Source: Bordetella petrii
Lineage (GTDB): Bacteria > Pseudomonadota > Gammaproteobacteria > Burkholderiales > Burkholderiaceae_B
Reading direction: 5' to 3'
DNA: 64,000 nucleotides
Assembly: GCF_000067205.1 (NCBI RefSeq)
Contig: NC_010170.1
Coordinates: forward strand, 620,001 to 684,000
Positions within the stretch are counted from its first letter, which is position 1. Each line of letters begins with the position of its first letter. Of the stretch, positions 27,201 to 35,189 are shown one piece after another. Made by a program: the position numbers and the translations under genes. The notes under the pieces are model-generated. The model made no database searches. It was not told the origin of the DNA and was given only the letters and a program-made list of their open reading frames with translations.

Positions 27201-27789
27201 CCCAGCCCCACAGCGCAAAGGTCTCGTATTCCTCGATGGAAGCGGGGTGCACGATCGGCATCTGCCAGCCGATCAACGAGGCTTCGCTGGCGTGCGGAAT
27301 CGACGACGACACGGCCGTATGGTCGTCTCCCACCACGACCAGCACCCCGCCGTGGCGCGAGGCGCCGGCCGCGTTGCCGTGGTGCAGGGCGTCGCCGGCG
27401 CGGTCCACGCCGGGGCCCTTGCCGTACCACAGGGCGAACACGCCATCGACCTTGCGGTCGGCGCGCACGCCGGCCTGCTGCGTGCCCATGACGGCGGTGG
27501 CGGCCATGTCTTCGTTGATGCCGGGCACGAAGGTGATCTGGTGCGCATCGAGAATGGGCCGGGCCTTCCACATGGCCATGTCGACCCCGCCCAGCGGCGA
27601 GCCGCGATAGCCCGACACAAAACCGGCGGTGTTCAGGCCGCGTTCGCGGTCCAGCCGGCGCTGGGCCAGCAGTACGCGCACCAGCGCCTGCGTGCCGGTC
27701 AGGAATACGCGGCCGCGTGTACGCGTCAGGTTGTCCTGCAGCTGGTAGTCCAGGTCCAGGGCCGGTTCGGCCGCGGGGGTTCCGTCCAT
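24283..27789 (-). CDS. Indolepyruvate ferredoxin oxidoreductase, fused single-chain form
   Basis: An 1168-residue three-part enzyme that oxidatively decarboxylates arylpyruvates (from aromatic amino-acid transamination) to acyl-CoA with ferredoxin as acceptor. The N-terminal two-thirds carries the alpha-subunit and TPP-binding parts (YFCSGCPHNSSTKVPEG; VGCHYMAAW; FNDAVAMTGGQPVDG). A ferredoxin-like region with Cys clusters (CEGCGDCGVQSNC and CNKDYSCAEGFC) and a C-terminal gamma-type oxidoreductase domain (AGMGGTGVITIG onward) follow. It is divergent from an Lrp/AsnC regulator 132 bases away, a common pairing in proteobacteria. Confidence 0.92.
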   Translation of the reverse strand: MDGTPAAEPALDLDYQLQDNLTRTRGRVFLTGTQALVRVLLAQRRLDRERGLNTAGFVSGYRGSPLGGVDMAMWKARPILDAHQITFVPGINEDMAATAVMGTQQAGVRADRKVDGVFALWYGKGPGVDRAGDALHHGNAAGASRHGGVLVVVGDDHTAVSSSIPHASEASLIGWQMPIVHPASIEEYETFALWGWALSRYSGAWVAFKAISETVESGQAYTPAPPARYDMPADPDLPPEALEYTARDFLSPAVELRMQKRLRAVRAFARRHSIDRLVCAAPHARVGLVTVGKAHLDTLEALARLGIDPWAADTPVRIYKPGLTWPLDAGRLHDFARGLSHILVIEEKGAVVEGQIKDLLYNLPARPGVAGKTGLDGEPLVPSAGQLRPSLLAAPLAAWLARTAGLRSAADPAALACPAPLSNDADGMRRRPYFCSGCPHNSSTKVPEGSQALAGVGCHYMAAWMDRDTGGLTQMGGEGADWIGLSRYIEMPHVFQNMGEGTYYHSGYLAIRQAVAARANITYKILFNDAVAMTGGQPVDGPISVPQICQQLRGENVARIVVTTDEPAKYQGVELPAGVTVHHRRELDALQRELRATPGVTVLIHDQTCAAEKRRRRKKQQFPDPPRRLLINSAVCEGCGDCGVQSNCLSIVPLETPYGRKRAIDQSSCNKDYSCAEGFCPSFVSVLDGTLRKRAAPTPGAPAWRRHLDALPLPPAHAPEQPYRMLVAGMGGTGVITIGAIVSVAAHLQGLSASVLDLTGLAQKGGTVVSHIRLAPPHAPEGPVRLDWQQADAAILCDPVAAVAPDSLGALRRGHTQVVVNTYVAPVSEFTRNPDAALRPEALLAKIRHAAGEARTAALDAHQAALALFGDSILSNMFMLGYAWQRGAVPLSHAALARAIELNGVAVQANRDAFEAGRLAAHQPQALEDALRPAAQVVQLHVPESFERAVARRERDLTAYQNAAYARQYRELVDRVAQRERELAPTARTPRLAMAVARSLFKLMAYKDEYEVARLYTDGSFRQQLREQFEDGYTLRFHMAPPLLARKDPHTGIPRKLALGPAAWPAMRLLARLKGLRGTWLDPFGHSAERRMERQLIQEYRQTVETLLKHLSPANLVQAAGIAALPEQVRGFGHVKVASVTHYRQRLEQMLQHYGPSGSPAVSARKSA

Positions 27790-27875
27790 GATGGGCGCTC
27801 CTATTCGTTCTTACCATGATAGGTGCGCGCAACTGCCTGTTTATTGCGTTATTGGATCGTGTAATCCCTATAATT

Positions 27876-27891
27876 CGAAATGAACATTTCG
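27876..27891. promoter_or_regulatory. Candidate Lrp/AsnC operator in the ior-lrp divergent region
   Basis: CGAAATG-AA-CATTTCG is a perfect 7-bp inverted repeat in an AT-rich patch, 31 bases before the Lrp-type gene. Lrp/AsnC proteins bind such AT-centred palindromes and usually regulate themselves and the divergent gene. Confidence 0.55.
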
Positions 27892-27921
27892 TTTGGCGCT
27901 ATTTGGCACTCAGGAGCAAAC

Positions 27922-28383
27922 ATGGACAAGACCGACATCGGCATTCTGCGCGCCCTGCAGGAAGACGGCCGGGCTTCGGCCCAGCAGTTATCCGAGCAGG
28001 TGGGCCTGTCGGCCGCGCCGGTGTGGCGCCGCGTCAAGGCGCTGGAATCGGCCGGGGTCATCCTGGGCTATAGCGCGCAGGTGGATCGCGCCAAGGTCGG
28101 GTTGCAGGGCTGCATGTTCGCGCAGATCAGTCTCGAGCGGCATTCGGCCAGCACGGTCGAAACCTTCGAGCGCTCGGTGCGCGATGCGCCCGAGATCCTC
28201 GAATGCTATGCGGTCACGGGCGATTCCGACTTCCTGCTGAAGATTCTGGTGGAAAGCCCGGAGGCTTACGACCGCTTTCTGCACCGGTTCCTGTTCAACC
28301 TGCCGGGCATCCGGCAGACGCGCACCATCGTGGCGCTGCGTGAGATCAAGCATGAGGTGCGCTTGCCGCTCAGCGCGGCTTGA
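27922..28383 (+). CDS. Lrp/AsnC-family transcriptional regulator
   Basis: A 153-residue regulator. The N-terminal winged helix-turn-helix is MDKTDIGILRALQEDGRASA followed by LSEQVGLSAAPVWRRVKALE, and the C-terminal RAM/AsnC ligand domain carries the ECYAVTGDSDFLLKI block. The start at 27922 has AGGAGC five bases upstream; ATG 27880 would place 14 odd residues ahead of the HTH and overlap the palindrome. Its divergent partner oxidises arylpyruvates, so the effector is likely an aromatic or branched-chain amino acid. That link is inference. Confidence 0.92.
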   Translation: MDKTDIGILRALQEDGRASAQQLSEQVGLSAAPVWRRVKALESAGVILGYSAQVDRAKVGLQGCMFAQISLERHSASTVETFERSVRDAPEILECYAVTGDSDFLLKILVESPEAYDRFLHRFLFNLPGIRQTRTIVALREIKHEVRLPLSAA

Positions 28384-28456
28384 TGCCCGGGATGTCCTCC
28401 CACTCCCCTTCGGCAAGGAACTGTTGCTCTTACACACCATCTGCAAGTTGGTGTCA

Positions 28457-28484
28457 TTGCATCCCAAGGGCGCCGTCATTAGAG
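28457..28484 (+). promoter_or_regulatory. Candidate promoter of the small lipoprotein gene
   Basis: TTGCAT (28457-28462) and TTAGAG (28479-28484) are separated by 16 bases, about 70 bases before the start codon. The -10 match is poor. Confidence 0.3.
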
Positions 28485-28555
28485 TCCCACCTGCGCGAAC
28501 GCACGTCCGGGCCGGCTTCTTGCTACCGGGCGGCGCGCGCTGTTTCGAGGACGTC

Positions 28556-29068
28556 ATGAATAAAGTGTTGTGGTTTCGCCGTATCGGCGCCGTGGGCGCC
28601 GCGTTGATCCTGGCCGGCTGCGCGGCCCGCAAAACCGGGCAAGCGCCGTCGCCGGCCGCGCCCGCCGCGGCGCCGCCCCAGGTGGCCTGCACGCCGGCCG
28701 AGCCGGGCAGCCGCATGGTCGGAACCTGGCAGTCGAACACCCGGCCGCGCGGCGTGTCGGGCGAGTTCAGCGCGCTGTACACCCTGGCCGCCGACGGCAC
28801 CATGACCTACACCACCCAGCTCAAGATCGGCAAGCGCATCCGCCCCGGCCTGCGCGAGGCAGGTTGCTGGCAACTGGCCGAGGGTGTCCTTACCTTGCAG
28901 ACCACACGCTCCAACGGCGAAGCCGTCGATACGGCCGACCCCATCTACCAGAACCGCTACCGCGTGGAAAAGGCCGACGACAAGCGCCTGACGCTGCGCG
29001 AATTGCGCGCGGGCGGGCAGGTGGTCACGGCGCGCCGCATGCCGCCGGGCTACCACCTGCCTTACTGA
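28556..29068 (+). CDS. Small lipoprotein of unknown function
   Basis: A 170-residue protein with a signal peptide ending in the lipobox ILAGC (lipid-anchored Cys22), an Ala/Pro linker, and a small beta-rich domain starting at MVGTWQSNTR. The pattern GTW...G.F...YTL..DGTMTYTTQ resembles lipocalin-like domains that report a 'weighted' residual of a substrate fold, but no family can be named with confidence. An ATG at 28556 is the natural start because the signal peptide begins there. The MFS gene starts 1 base after its stop. Confidence 0.75.
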   Translation: MNKVLWFRRIGAVGAALILAGCAARKTGQAPSPAAPAAAPPQVACTPAEPGSRMVGTWQSNTRPRGVSGEFSALYTLAADGTMTYTTQLKIGKRIRPGLREAGCWQLAEGVLTLQTTRSNGEAVDTADPIYQNRYRVEKADDKRLTLRELRAGGQVVTARRMPPGYHLPY

Positions 29069-29069
29069 T

Positions 29070-30266
29070 ATGCCGACGCCGACAGGCAGTTCACAGAATC
29101 GTGCCATTGCGCTGCTGGCGCTGGCCGCTTTCGTCAGCGCCAGCGCGTTCCGCATCTGCGATCCCATGCTGCCCCGGCTGGCCGCCGATTTCGGCACTTC
29201 CACCGGCCAGGCCGCGGCCACGGTGACCGCCTTCGCGGTGGCATACGGGCTGCTGCAGATGTTCTTCGGGCCGGTGGGCGACCGCTACGGCAAGTACCGC
29301 GTGGTGGCCGTGGCCACTTTTGCCTGCGCGATCGGCAGCATGGGCGCGGTGCTGGCGCCGTCGCTCGACGTGCTGGTGGTGTGCCGCGCGCTGTCCGGCG
29401 CGGCGGGCGCCGGCATCGTGCCACTGTCGATGGCCTGGATCGGCGACAACGTGCCTTACGAGCAGCGTCAGGCCACGTTGGCGCGGTTTCTTACCGGCAC
29501 CATCCTGGGCATGGCGGCCGGCCAGCTGGCTGGCGGCTGGTTCGCCGACACGGTCGGCTGGCGCTGGGCATTCGGCGCCCTGGTGGCCGGCTACCTGATC
29601 GTGGGGCTGCTGCTGTGGCGTGAAGTCGCTCAGCAGGCCGCCGCGTCGGCGGCCCGTCCCGCGCCCGGCCCGCGCCAGGGCTTCGCGGCCCAGGTACGCG
29701 TGGTGCTGGGTGTGCCCTGGGCCCGTGTGGTGCTGGCAACCGTGTTCGTCGAGGGCCTGCTGGTGTTCGGCGCGCTGGCGTTCGCGCCGGCCTATCTGCA
29801 TGCGCGCTTCGGGCTGTCGCTGACGGCGGCCGGCGCGGTGGTGGCGGTGTATGCCCTGGGCGGCCTGCTGTACACGCTGGTGGCCGGGCCGGTGCTGCGC
29901 CGCCTGGGCGAGCGCGGCCTGGCCGCCGCCGGCGGGCTGGTGCTGTGCAGCGCCTTCCTGATTTACTTGCTGGGTCCGGCCTGGGGCTGGGGCCTGGCGG
30001 CCAGCATGCTGGCCGGGTTCGGCTACTACCTGCTGCACGCCACGTTGCAGACCCACGCCACGCAGATGGTGCCCAACGCGCGCGGCACGGCGGTGGCCTG
30101 GTTCGCCTCGTGCCTGTTCCTGGGGCAGGCCGTGGGCGTGGCGCTGGCGGGGCTGGTGGTGGATGCGGCCGGCGCCGCCGCGCTGTTCGGCGTGGCGGCG
30201 GTGCTGCTGCCCCTGCTGGGCGGCAGCTTCGCCTGGGCCCTGCGCCGCCGCCTGGCAGCGCACTAA
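29070..30266 (+). CDS. Major facilitator superfamily transporter
   Basis: A 398-residue MFS protein with about twelve hydrophobic helices. The loop 2-3 motif GPVGDRYGKYRVV is the canonical MFS signature, and the motif ADTVGWRWAFGAL in the first half suggests the drug/proton antiporter (DHA1) subgroup. The substrate cannot be deduced. It begins 1 base after the lipoprotein gene's stop, so both are probably one transcript. Its end faces gltX, with a copy of the palindrome between. Confidence 0.85.
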   Translation: MPTPTGSSQNRAIALLALAAFVSASAFRICDPMLPRLAADFGTSTGQAAATVTAFAVAYGLLQMFFGPVGDRYGKYRVVAVATFACAIGSMGAVLAPSLDVLVVCRALSGAAGAGIVPLSMAWIGDNVPYEQRQATLARFLTGTILGMAAGQLAGGWFADTVGWRWAFGALVAGYLIVGLLLWREVAQQAAASAARPAPGPRQGFAAQVRVVLGVPWARVVLATVFVEGLLVFGALAFAPAYLHARFGLSLTAAGAVVAVYALGGLLYTLVAGPVLRRLGERGLAAAGGLVLCSAFLIYLLGPAWGWGLAASMLAGFGYYLLHATLQTHATQMVPNARGTAVAWFASCLFLGQAVGVALAGLVVDAAGAAALFGVAAVLLPLLGGSFAWALRRRLAAH

Positions 30267-30283
30267 GCCGCCGCGCAGGTTCA

Positions 30284-30313
30284 GGTGCCTGACTCCCGCA
30301 GGGGTCAGACACC
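30284..30313. repeat. GGTGTCTGAC palindrome at the MFS/gltX convergent junction
   Basis: A 30-bp copy, one base shorter in its centre than the copy at 1893, with arms GGTGCCTGAC and GTCAGACACC. It occupies half of the 58-bp gap between two convergent stop codons, an ideal place for a bidirectional terminator. Confidence 0.8.
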
Positions 30314-30324
30314 GAGGGTGCTCT

Positions 30325-31728
30325 TTAAAGCGCGGCCAGGCGCTGCAGCACGGCGTCTTTGCCTACCAGGGCCAGTACGGCGTCCACGGCCGGCGTCTGC
30401 GTCTGGCCCACCACGGCCACCCGCAGCGGGATGGCCAATTGCGGCATTTTCAGGCCGCGGTCGGCCAGCACCGCCTTGATCAGTGCGGCAATCGCTTCGC
30501 GGGTCCAGTCGGCGCCCTGGGCGCGCTGCGCAAAATCGGCCAGCGCCTCGCGCGCGGCGGGGGTCAGGTGCTGTTCGGCCAGTTCGGCGGGCGCCGGCTG
30601 GTACGGCTTGCAGAACAGCAACGCCGATTCCGCCAGCTGTTCCAGGGTTTCGGCGCGGTCTTTCAGCAGGCCCATGGCCGCGGCCAGGTCGACCGCCGCC
30701 GGGTTGCCGCCGCGCCGCTCGATGCGCGGCGCCACGCGGGCGGCCAGTTCGGCGTTATCCATCTGCTTGATGTAGTGCGCGTTGACCCAGTTCAGCTTCT
30801 TGGGGTCCCATTGCGAGGCCGACTTGGACAGGTGGCGGGTGTCGAACCACTGCACCAGCTGCTCGCGCGTGAACAGCTCGTCGTCGCCGTGGCTCCAGCC
30901 CAGCCGCGCCAGGTAATTGACCATGGCTTCAGGCAGATACCCCTGCGCGTCGTATTCCATGACGTTGACCGCGCCGTGGCGCTTGGACAGCTTTTCGCCG
31001 TCAGGTCCCAGGATCATCGGCACATGGCCGTATTCGGGCAGGGTGGCGCCCAGCGCACGCAGAATGTTGATCTGGCGCGGCGTGTTATTGACGTGGTCGT
31101 CGCCGCGCAGCACGTGGGTAATGCCCATGTCCCAGTCGTCGACCACCACGCAGAAATTGTAGGTGGGGGTGCCGTCGGGCCGGGCGATGATCAGGTCGTC
31201 GAGCTCGGTGTTGTCGAAGCTGATGGGGCCCTTGACCATGTCGTTCCAGCCCGTGGCGCCGTCTTGCGGATTCTTGAAGCGCACGACCGGCTTGCGGCCA
31301 GCTGGCACGGGCGGCAGCGTTTTGCCAGGCTCGGGACGCCAGGTGCCGTCGTAGCGCGGCTTCAGACCCCTGGCGCGGGCGGCTTCGCGCATCGCCTCGA
31401 CTTCTTCGGGCGAGCTGTAGCAATGGTAGGCGGTGCCCGCCTGCAGCATCTGGGCAATGACCTCGCGGTAGCGGTCCATGCGCTGCATTTGATAGAACGG
31501 CCCTTCGTCGGGCTGCATGCCCAGCCAGTCCATGCTGTCCAGAATGGCCTGCACCGCTTCGGGGGTCGAGCGTTCGAGGTCGGTATCTTCAATGCGCAAC
31601 ACGAACACGCCCTGGTGGTGGCGCGCGAACGCCCAGGAAAACAGCGCGGTGCGCGCGCCGCCCAGGTGCAGGAAGCCGGTGGGCGAGGGCGCGAAGCGGG
31701 TACGGATGGTGGCAGGTGTAGAGGTCAT
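30325..31728 (-). CDS. gltX: Glutamyl-tRNA synthetase
   Basis: A 467-residue class I synthetase. It shows the HIGH-type motif SPTGFLHLGGART near the N-terminus, the acceptor-binding region, the KMSKS-type motif GEKLSKRHG, and the alpha-helical anticodon-binding C-terminal domain. It charges tRNA(Glu) for translation and tetrapyrrole synthesis. The start at 31728 (MTSTPATIRTRFAPSP) gives the family N-terminus; the frame extends to 31779 without support. The gene diverges from the GNAT fusion gene across 125 bases. Confidence 0.97.
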   Translation of the reverse strand: MTSTPATIRTRFAPSPTGFLHLGGARTALFSWAFARHHQGVFVLRIEDTDLERSTPEAVQAILDSMDWLGMQPDEGPFYQMQRMDRYREVIAQMLQAGTAYHCYSSPEEVEAMREAARARGLKPRYDGTWRPEPGKTLPPVPAGRKPVVRFKNPQDGATGWNDMVKGPISFDNTELDDLIIARPDGTPTYNFCVVVDDWDMGITHVLRGDDHVNNTPRQINILRALGATLPEYGHVPMILGPDGEKLSKRHGAVNVMEYDAQGYLPEAMVNYLARLGWSHGDDELFTREQLVQWFDTRHLSKSASQWDPKKLNWVNAHYIKQMDNAELAARVAPRIERRGGNPAAVDLAAAMGLLKDRAETLEQLAESALLFCKPYQPAPAELAEQHLTPAAREALADFAQRAQGADWTREAIAALIKAVLADRGLKMPQLAIPLRVAVVGQTQTPAVDAVLALVGKDAVLQRLAAL

Positions 31729-31853
31729 GGGAAACAGGAAAAACAGCGTGGCGGGCCCGCGGGAATTGCGGGAAAGCACGGGGCGCGATCATGGCGGCCG
31801 CGCGCCGGTCTTTGTTACGATGGCCTTATTTTAGAATAGCGCCCGTTCCGCTC

Positions 31854-34328
31854 ATGCTGCGCCACGCTCTTGCCCCGCTGTTCGAGCCTCGATCGCTGCT
31901 CATCGTAGCCGACCGGCCCCTGCCGGCAGCCGAATCCCTGCCTGCCGGGCTGCGCCAGCGCATCACGCGCGTCGACGCCGAACCGGGCGTGGCGCCCGAG
32001 CTGCCGGCAGCCTGTGCCGGCCTGGCCGATGGCCAGCGGCCCGACCTGGCGCTGGTCTGCGTGTCGCCCGCCGTGCTGCCCGAAACCCTGCGCCGCCTCG
32101 AGCCATTGCGCCCGCGCGCGGCCATCGTGCTGCCGCACGAACTGCCCGATCCCTATCCCGGCGGCACCCTGGCGCTGTGTCGCGCCTGGGCCGAGAAAAA
32201 CGGCTGCGAGCTGCTCGGCCCCCGCGCCTTCGGCGCGCAACGGCCGCACGCGGGCCTGAACCTCAGCCAGCATCCCACCCTGGCGCGCGCCGGCCGCGTG
32301 GCCCTGGTGGCGCAGTCGCGCTCCATCACCGCCGCCGTCATGGATTGGGCCGAAGACGTTCACATCGGGTTCTCCACCGCGGTGTCGCTGGGCGATGAAG
32401 CCGCCGTCGGCATGGCCCAGGTGCTCGACTTCCTGGCCAGCGACCCGCGCACCGACAGCATCGTGCTGTACCTCGAAGACGTCGGCACCGCGCGCGAATT
32501 CATGAGCACGCTGCGCGCCGCGGCCAGCGTCAAGCCGGTCATCGTGCTCAAGGCTGGCCGCGACGGCCCGGCCGGCAGCGACGCCGTGCTCGACGCCGCC
32601 CTGCGCCGCGCCGGCGCGGTGCGGGTGCGGTACTTCGTGCAACTGTTCTCGGCCGTCAAGGTGCTGGGCTACACCCGGCGGCCGCGCGGCCGACGCGTTG
32701 CGCTGCTGTCCAACGGCAGTGGCCCGCCGCAGCTGGCGCTCGACCTCATCGGCCCCGACGCGGCCGTGCTCAAGGCCGAACTCGCGCCGTCCACCCGGCG
32801 CGCGCTGGCCGGCCTGCTCGAGCCCGACGCCGCCATCGACAATCCGGTCATCACCTATGTGCCGCTCACGCCCGAGCGCATCCAGGCGGTGCTCGACTGC
32901 CTCATCGACGACAACGGCGTCGACGGCGTGCTGGTGCTGCTGGCCCCCGACGCCCTGGCCGACATGCACGGCGTCGCGCGCCAACTGGCCCAGATCGCGC
33001 CCAAGGCGCCCAAGCCGGTGGTCAGCTGTTTCATGGGCGACGCCGGCATGCGCCCGTTGCGCCGCATGCTCGACGACGCGGGCACGTCGGCGTTCCGCAC
33101 GCCCGAATCGGCCGCCGACGCCTTCGGCGTGCTGGCCACGCACTACTACAACCAGCAGTTGCTGCTGCAAACCCTGCCGCCCGAGCCGCCCAGCCGCCTG
33201 CCCGACATCGCCCGCGCGCGCGCCGTGCTCGACGGTGCGCGCCAGCAGGGCCGGCTGACCCTGTCCGCCGCCGAATGCCGCAGCGTGCTCGATGCCTTTT
33301 ATGTACCGCTGCGCGACGTGCCGTCGGGCGTGCTGCCCGGCGAACCCGAATCGCGCCCCATGGCAATCCGCGTGCGGCGCGACCCGCGCTTTGGGCCGGT
33401 CATCCAGTTCGGCGCCGGCGGCCCCGATGCCGTGCTTGCCAGCGGCACCGACCGGGGCATGGATCTGCCCCCGCTCAACGGGTTCCTGGCGGGCCAGCTC
33501 ATCGAGCGCAGCCGCGCCTGGCGCCGCGTGCTGGCGCCGCAGATCAGCGGCGCGGCAACCGAGGCCGTGCAGCAGGCGCTGGTGCACGTGTCAGAGCTGA
33601 TTTCCGAGCTGCCCGACATCGAATCGCTCGACATCGATCCGCTCTACGCGGGCGAGGCGCAGCTGCGCGCCGCGGACCTGCGCATCACGCTGTGCGCCGA
33701 GCCCGCCTGCGCCACGCCGCAGGCCAGCGGCTATCCGCACATGGCCATCCATCCGTATCCCGCGCGCCTGGTGCGTGCGCGCGAATTCGACGATGGCACG
33801 GCCTGGACCATCCGCCCCATCCGGCCCGAAGACGGCCAGACCCTGCAGGAGTTCATTCGCGGCCTGTCCGAGCAGTCGCGCTATATGCGTTTCGTGTCCA
33901 TGATGCGCGAGCTCACCCCGCGCATGGTGGCGCGCTATACGCAAATCGACTACCACCGCGAGCTGGCCCTGGTGGCCACCACGCAGGTGCCCAACCCCGA
34001 AAACCGCGGCCATCCGCGCGAGGTCATCATCGGCTTCGCGCATTACCTGCGCAACCCCGACGGGCGCGGCGCCGAATACGCCCTGGTCATCGGCGACGAC
34101 TGGCAGCGCCGCAAGCTGGGTGGGCAGTTGATGGAAGTCCTGATCGACGCCGCGCGCGAACAGGGTCTCGAATACATCGACGGCCTGGTGCTGGCCAACA
34201 ACCGGCCGATGCTCACGCTGATGACCCGGCTGGGCTTCACCAACGACCCCGACCCCGAAGACCCCACCATGCGCAGAGTATGGCTGGATTTGCTCCCTGG
34301 CCAGGGGTCAGGCTCCGCAGGTGCCTGA
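31854..34328 (+). CDS. Acyl-CoA synthetase (NDP-forming)-like/GNAT fusion protein, Pat-type acetyltransferase
   Basis: An 824-residue protein. Residues 1-640 resemble the ADP-forming acyl-CoA synthetase region of protein acetyltransferase Pat, and residues about 646-815 form a GNAT domain (acetyl-CoA site near GDDWQRRKLGGQLM at ~746, ending in GLVLANNRPMLTLMTRLGF). Known Pat enzymes acetylate lysines of acyl-CoA synthetases. The N-terminal CoA-binding motif of the family is poorly kept here (LFEPRSLLIVADRPLP). The last codons lie inside the GGTGTCTGAC-type repeat, which supplies the stop. Confidence 0.82.
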   Translation: MLRHALAPLFEPRSLLIVADRPLPAAESLPAGLRQRITRVDAEPGVAPELPAACAGLADGQRPDLALVCVSPAVLPETLRRLEPLRPRAAIVLPHELPDPYPGGTLALCRAWAEKNGCELLGPRAFGAQRPHAGLNLSQHPTLARAGRVALVAQSRSITAAVMDWAEDVHIGFSTAVSLGDEAAVGMAQVLDFLASDPRTDSIVLYLEDVGTAREFMSTLRAAASVKPVIVLKAGRDGPAGSDAVLDAALRRAGAVRVRYFVQLFSAVKVLGYTRRPRGRRVALLSNGSGPPQLALDLIGPDAAVLKAELAPSTRRALAGLLEPDAAIDNPVITYVPLTPERIQAVLDCLIDDNGVDGVLVLLAPDALADMHGVARQLAQIAPKAPKPVVSCFMGDAGMRPLRRMLDDAGTSAFRTPESAADAFGVLATHYYNQQLLLQTLPPEPPSRLPDIARARAVLDGARQQGRLTLSAAECRSVLDAFYVPLRDVPSGVLPGEPESRPMAIRVRRDPRFGPVIQFGAGGPDAVLASGTDRGMDLPPLNGFLAGQLIERSRAWRRVLAPQISGAATEAVQQALVHVSELISELPDIESLDIDPLYAGEAQLRAADLRITLCAEPACATPQASGYPHMAIHPYPARLVRAREFDDGTAWTIRPIRPEDGQTLQEFIRGLSEQSRYMRFVSMMRELTPRMVARYTQIDYHRELALVATTQVPNPENRGHPREVIIGFAHYLRNPDGRGAEYALVIGDDWQRRKLGGQLMEVLIDAAREQGLEYIDGLVLANNRPMLTLMTRLGFTNDPDPEDPTMRRVWLDLLPGQGSGSAGA

Positions 34329-34390
34329 CACCGCTGTGCGCGATGGGTGTCTCGATCGCACGGTGTCTGACACCTGCGGAGTCAGACACC
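34304..34390. repeat. Inverted pair of GGTGTCTGAC-type palindromes overlapping a gene end
   Basis: Copies at 34304-34332 (degenerate) and 34362-34390 face each other with opposite central sequence. The first covers the last eight codons and stop of the GNAT fusion gene. The junction is convergent with the esterase gene. Confidence 0.75.
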
Positions 34391-34496
34391 TGGTCAGAAC
34401 ACTTCCCGGCAAGAATTCTGCGTTAGACACCTGGTAAGAGTACTTCCCGGCAAGAATTCTGCGTCAGAGACCTGGTCAGAGCACTTCCCGCAGGAA
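34391..34496. repeat. Tandem repeat, 41-bp period, about 2.5 units, entering the esterase gene
   Basis: Units start at 34391, 34432 and 34473 with TGGTCAGA/TGGTAAGA, then ACTTCCCGGCAAGAATTCTG and a half-site (TTAGACACC or CAGAGACC). The third unit is the 3' coding end of the esterase gene itself, encoding FLREVL and the stop on the minus strand. The two downstream units are therefore diverged copies of that gene's tail joined to the repeat half-site. Confidence 0.75.
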
Positions 34497-35150
34497 CTCC
34501 GCTATATCCGCGATCTCCGGCGCGCACACCGAGTGCGGCATCGGATACGTGTGCCAGCGCACGTCGTAGTCCAGCGCCTGCAGTTGCGCCAGCGATGCCT
34601 GCGCGCGCGGCAGGGCTACCACCGGGTCGAACGTGCCATGCGCCAGGAAGATCGGCGTGTTCGCGTTGGCCGCATGGCGTTCGGCGGCTGCCGTGTCCAG
34701 CAGCGGCAGATAACCCGACAGGCCGATCATGCCGGCCAGCTTTTCTTCCAGCCGCAGGCCGGTGTGCAGCGTCATGGCGCAGCCTTGCGAAAAGCCCGCC
34801 AGCACGATGCGCGAAGTAGGGATGCCCCGGGCGTTCTCGCGCGCGATCAGCGCCCGCACCGCGGCCTCGGAGCGCCGGATGCCGGCCGCATCTTCCTGCC
34901 GCACCAGGTCGGTAACCAGAATGTCGTACCACGAGCGCATCGCCATGCCCCCGTTGATGGTGACCGGCTGCACCGGCGCGTGCGGAAACACAAAGCGCAC
35001 CGGCGGGTGCGCACCCAGCCGCAGTTCGGGCACGATGGGGGCGAAATCGTTGCCGTCGGCCCCCAGGCCGTGCAGCCATATCACCGCGTGGGTCGGATTG
35101 GGGGCGGTTTCGAGTTCGATGCAGTCCAGCAGGGCGGGGTTGGCGCTCAT
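34476..35150 (-). CDS. Carboxylesterase / acyl-protein thioesterase family hydrolase
   Basis: A 224-residue alpha/beta-hydrolase of the phospholipase/carboxylesterase family. The N-terminal VIWLHGLGADGNDF oxyanion region, the nucleophile Ser121 in GFSQGCAM, and the later TFDPVV Asp and PMPHSV His form a full triad. Family members act on short-chain esters, lysophospholipids or acylated proteins. It is downstream of darP by 39 bases on the same strand. Its last six codons are part of a 41-bp tandem repeat. Confidence 0.87.
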   Translation of the reverse strand: MSANPALLDCIELETAPNPTHAVIWLHGLGADGNDFAPIVPELRLGAHPPVRFVFPHAPVQPVTINGGMAMRSWYDILVTDLVRQEDAAGIRRSEAAVRALIARENARGIPTSRIVLAGFSQGCAMTLHTGLRLEEKLAGMIGLSGYLPLLDTAAAERHAANANTPIFLAHGTFDPVVALPRAQASLAQLQALDYDVRWHTYPMPHSVCAPEIADIAEFLREVL

Positions 35151-35189
35151 GGTCGGGCAGGAAAAAAAGGGTAGTTCAGGCAGGCCGCT

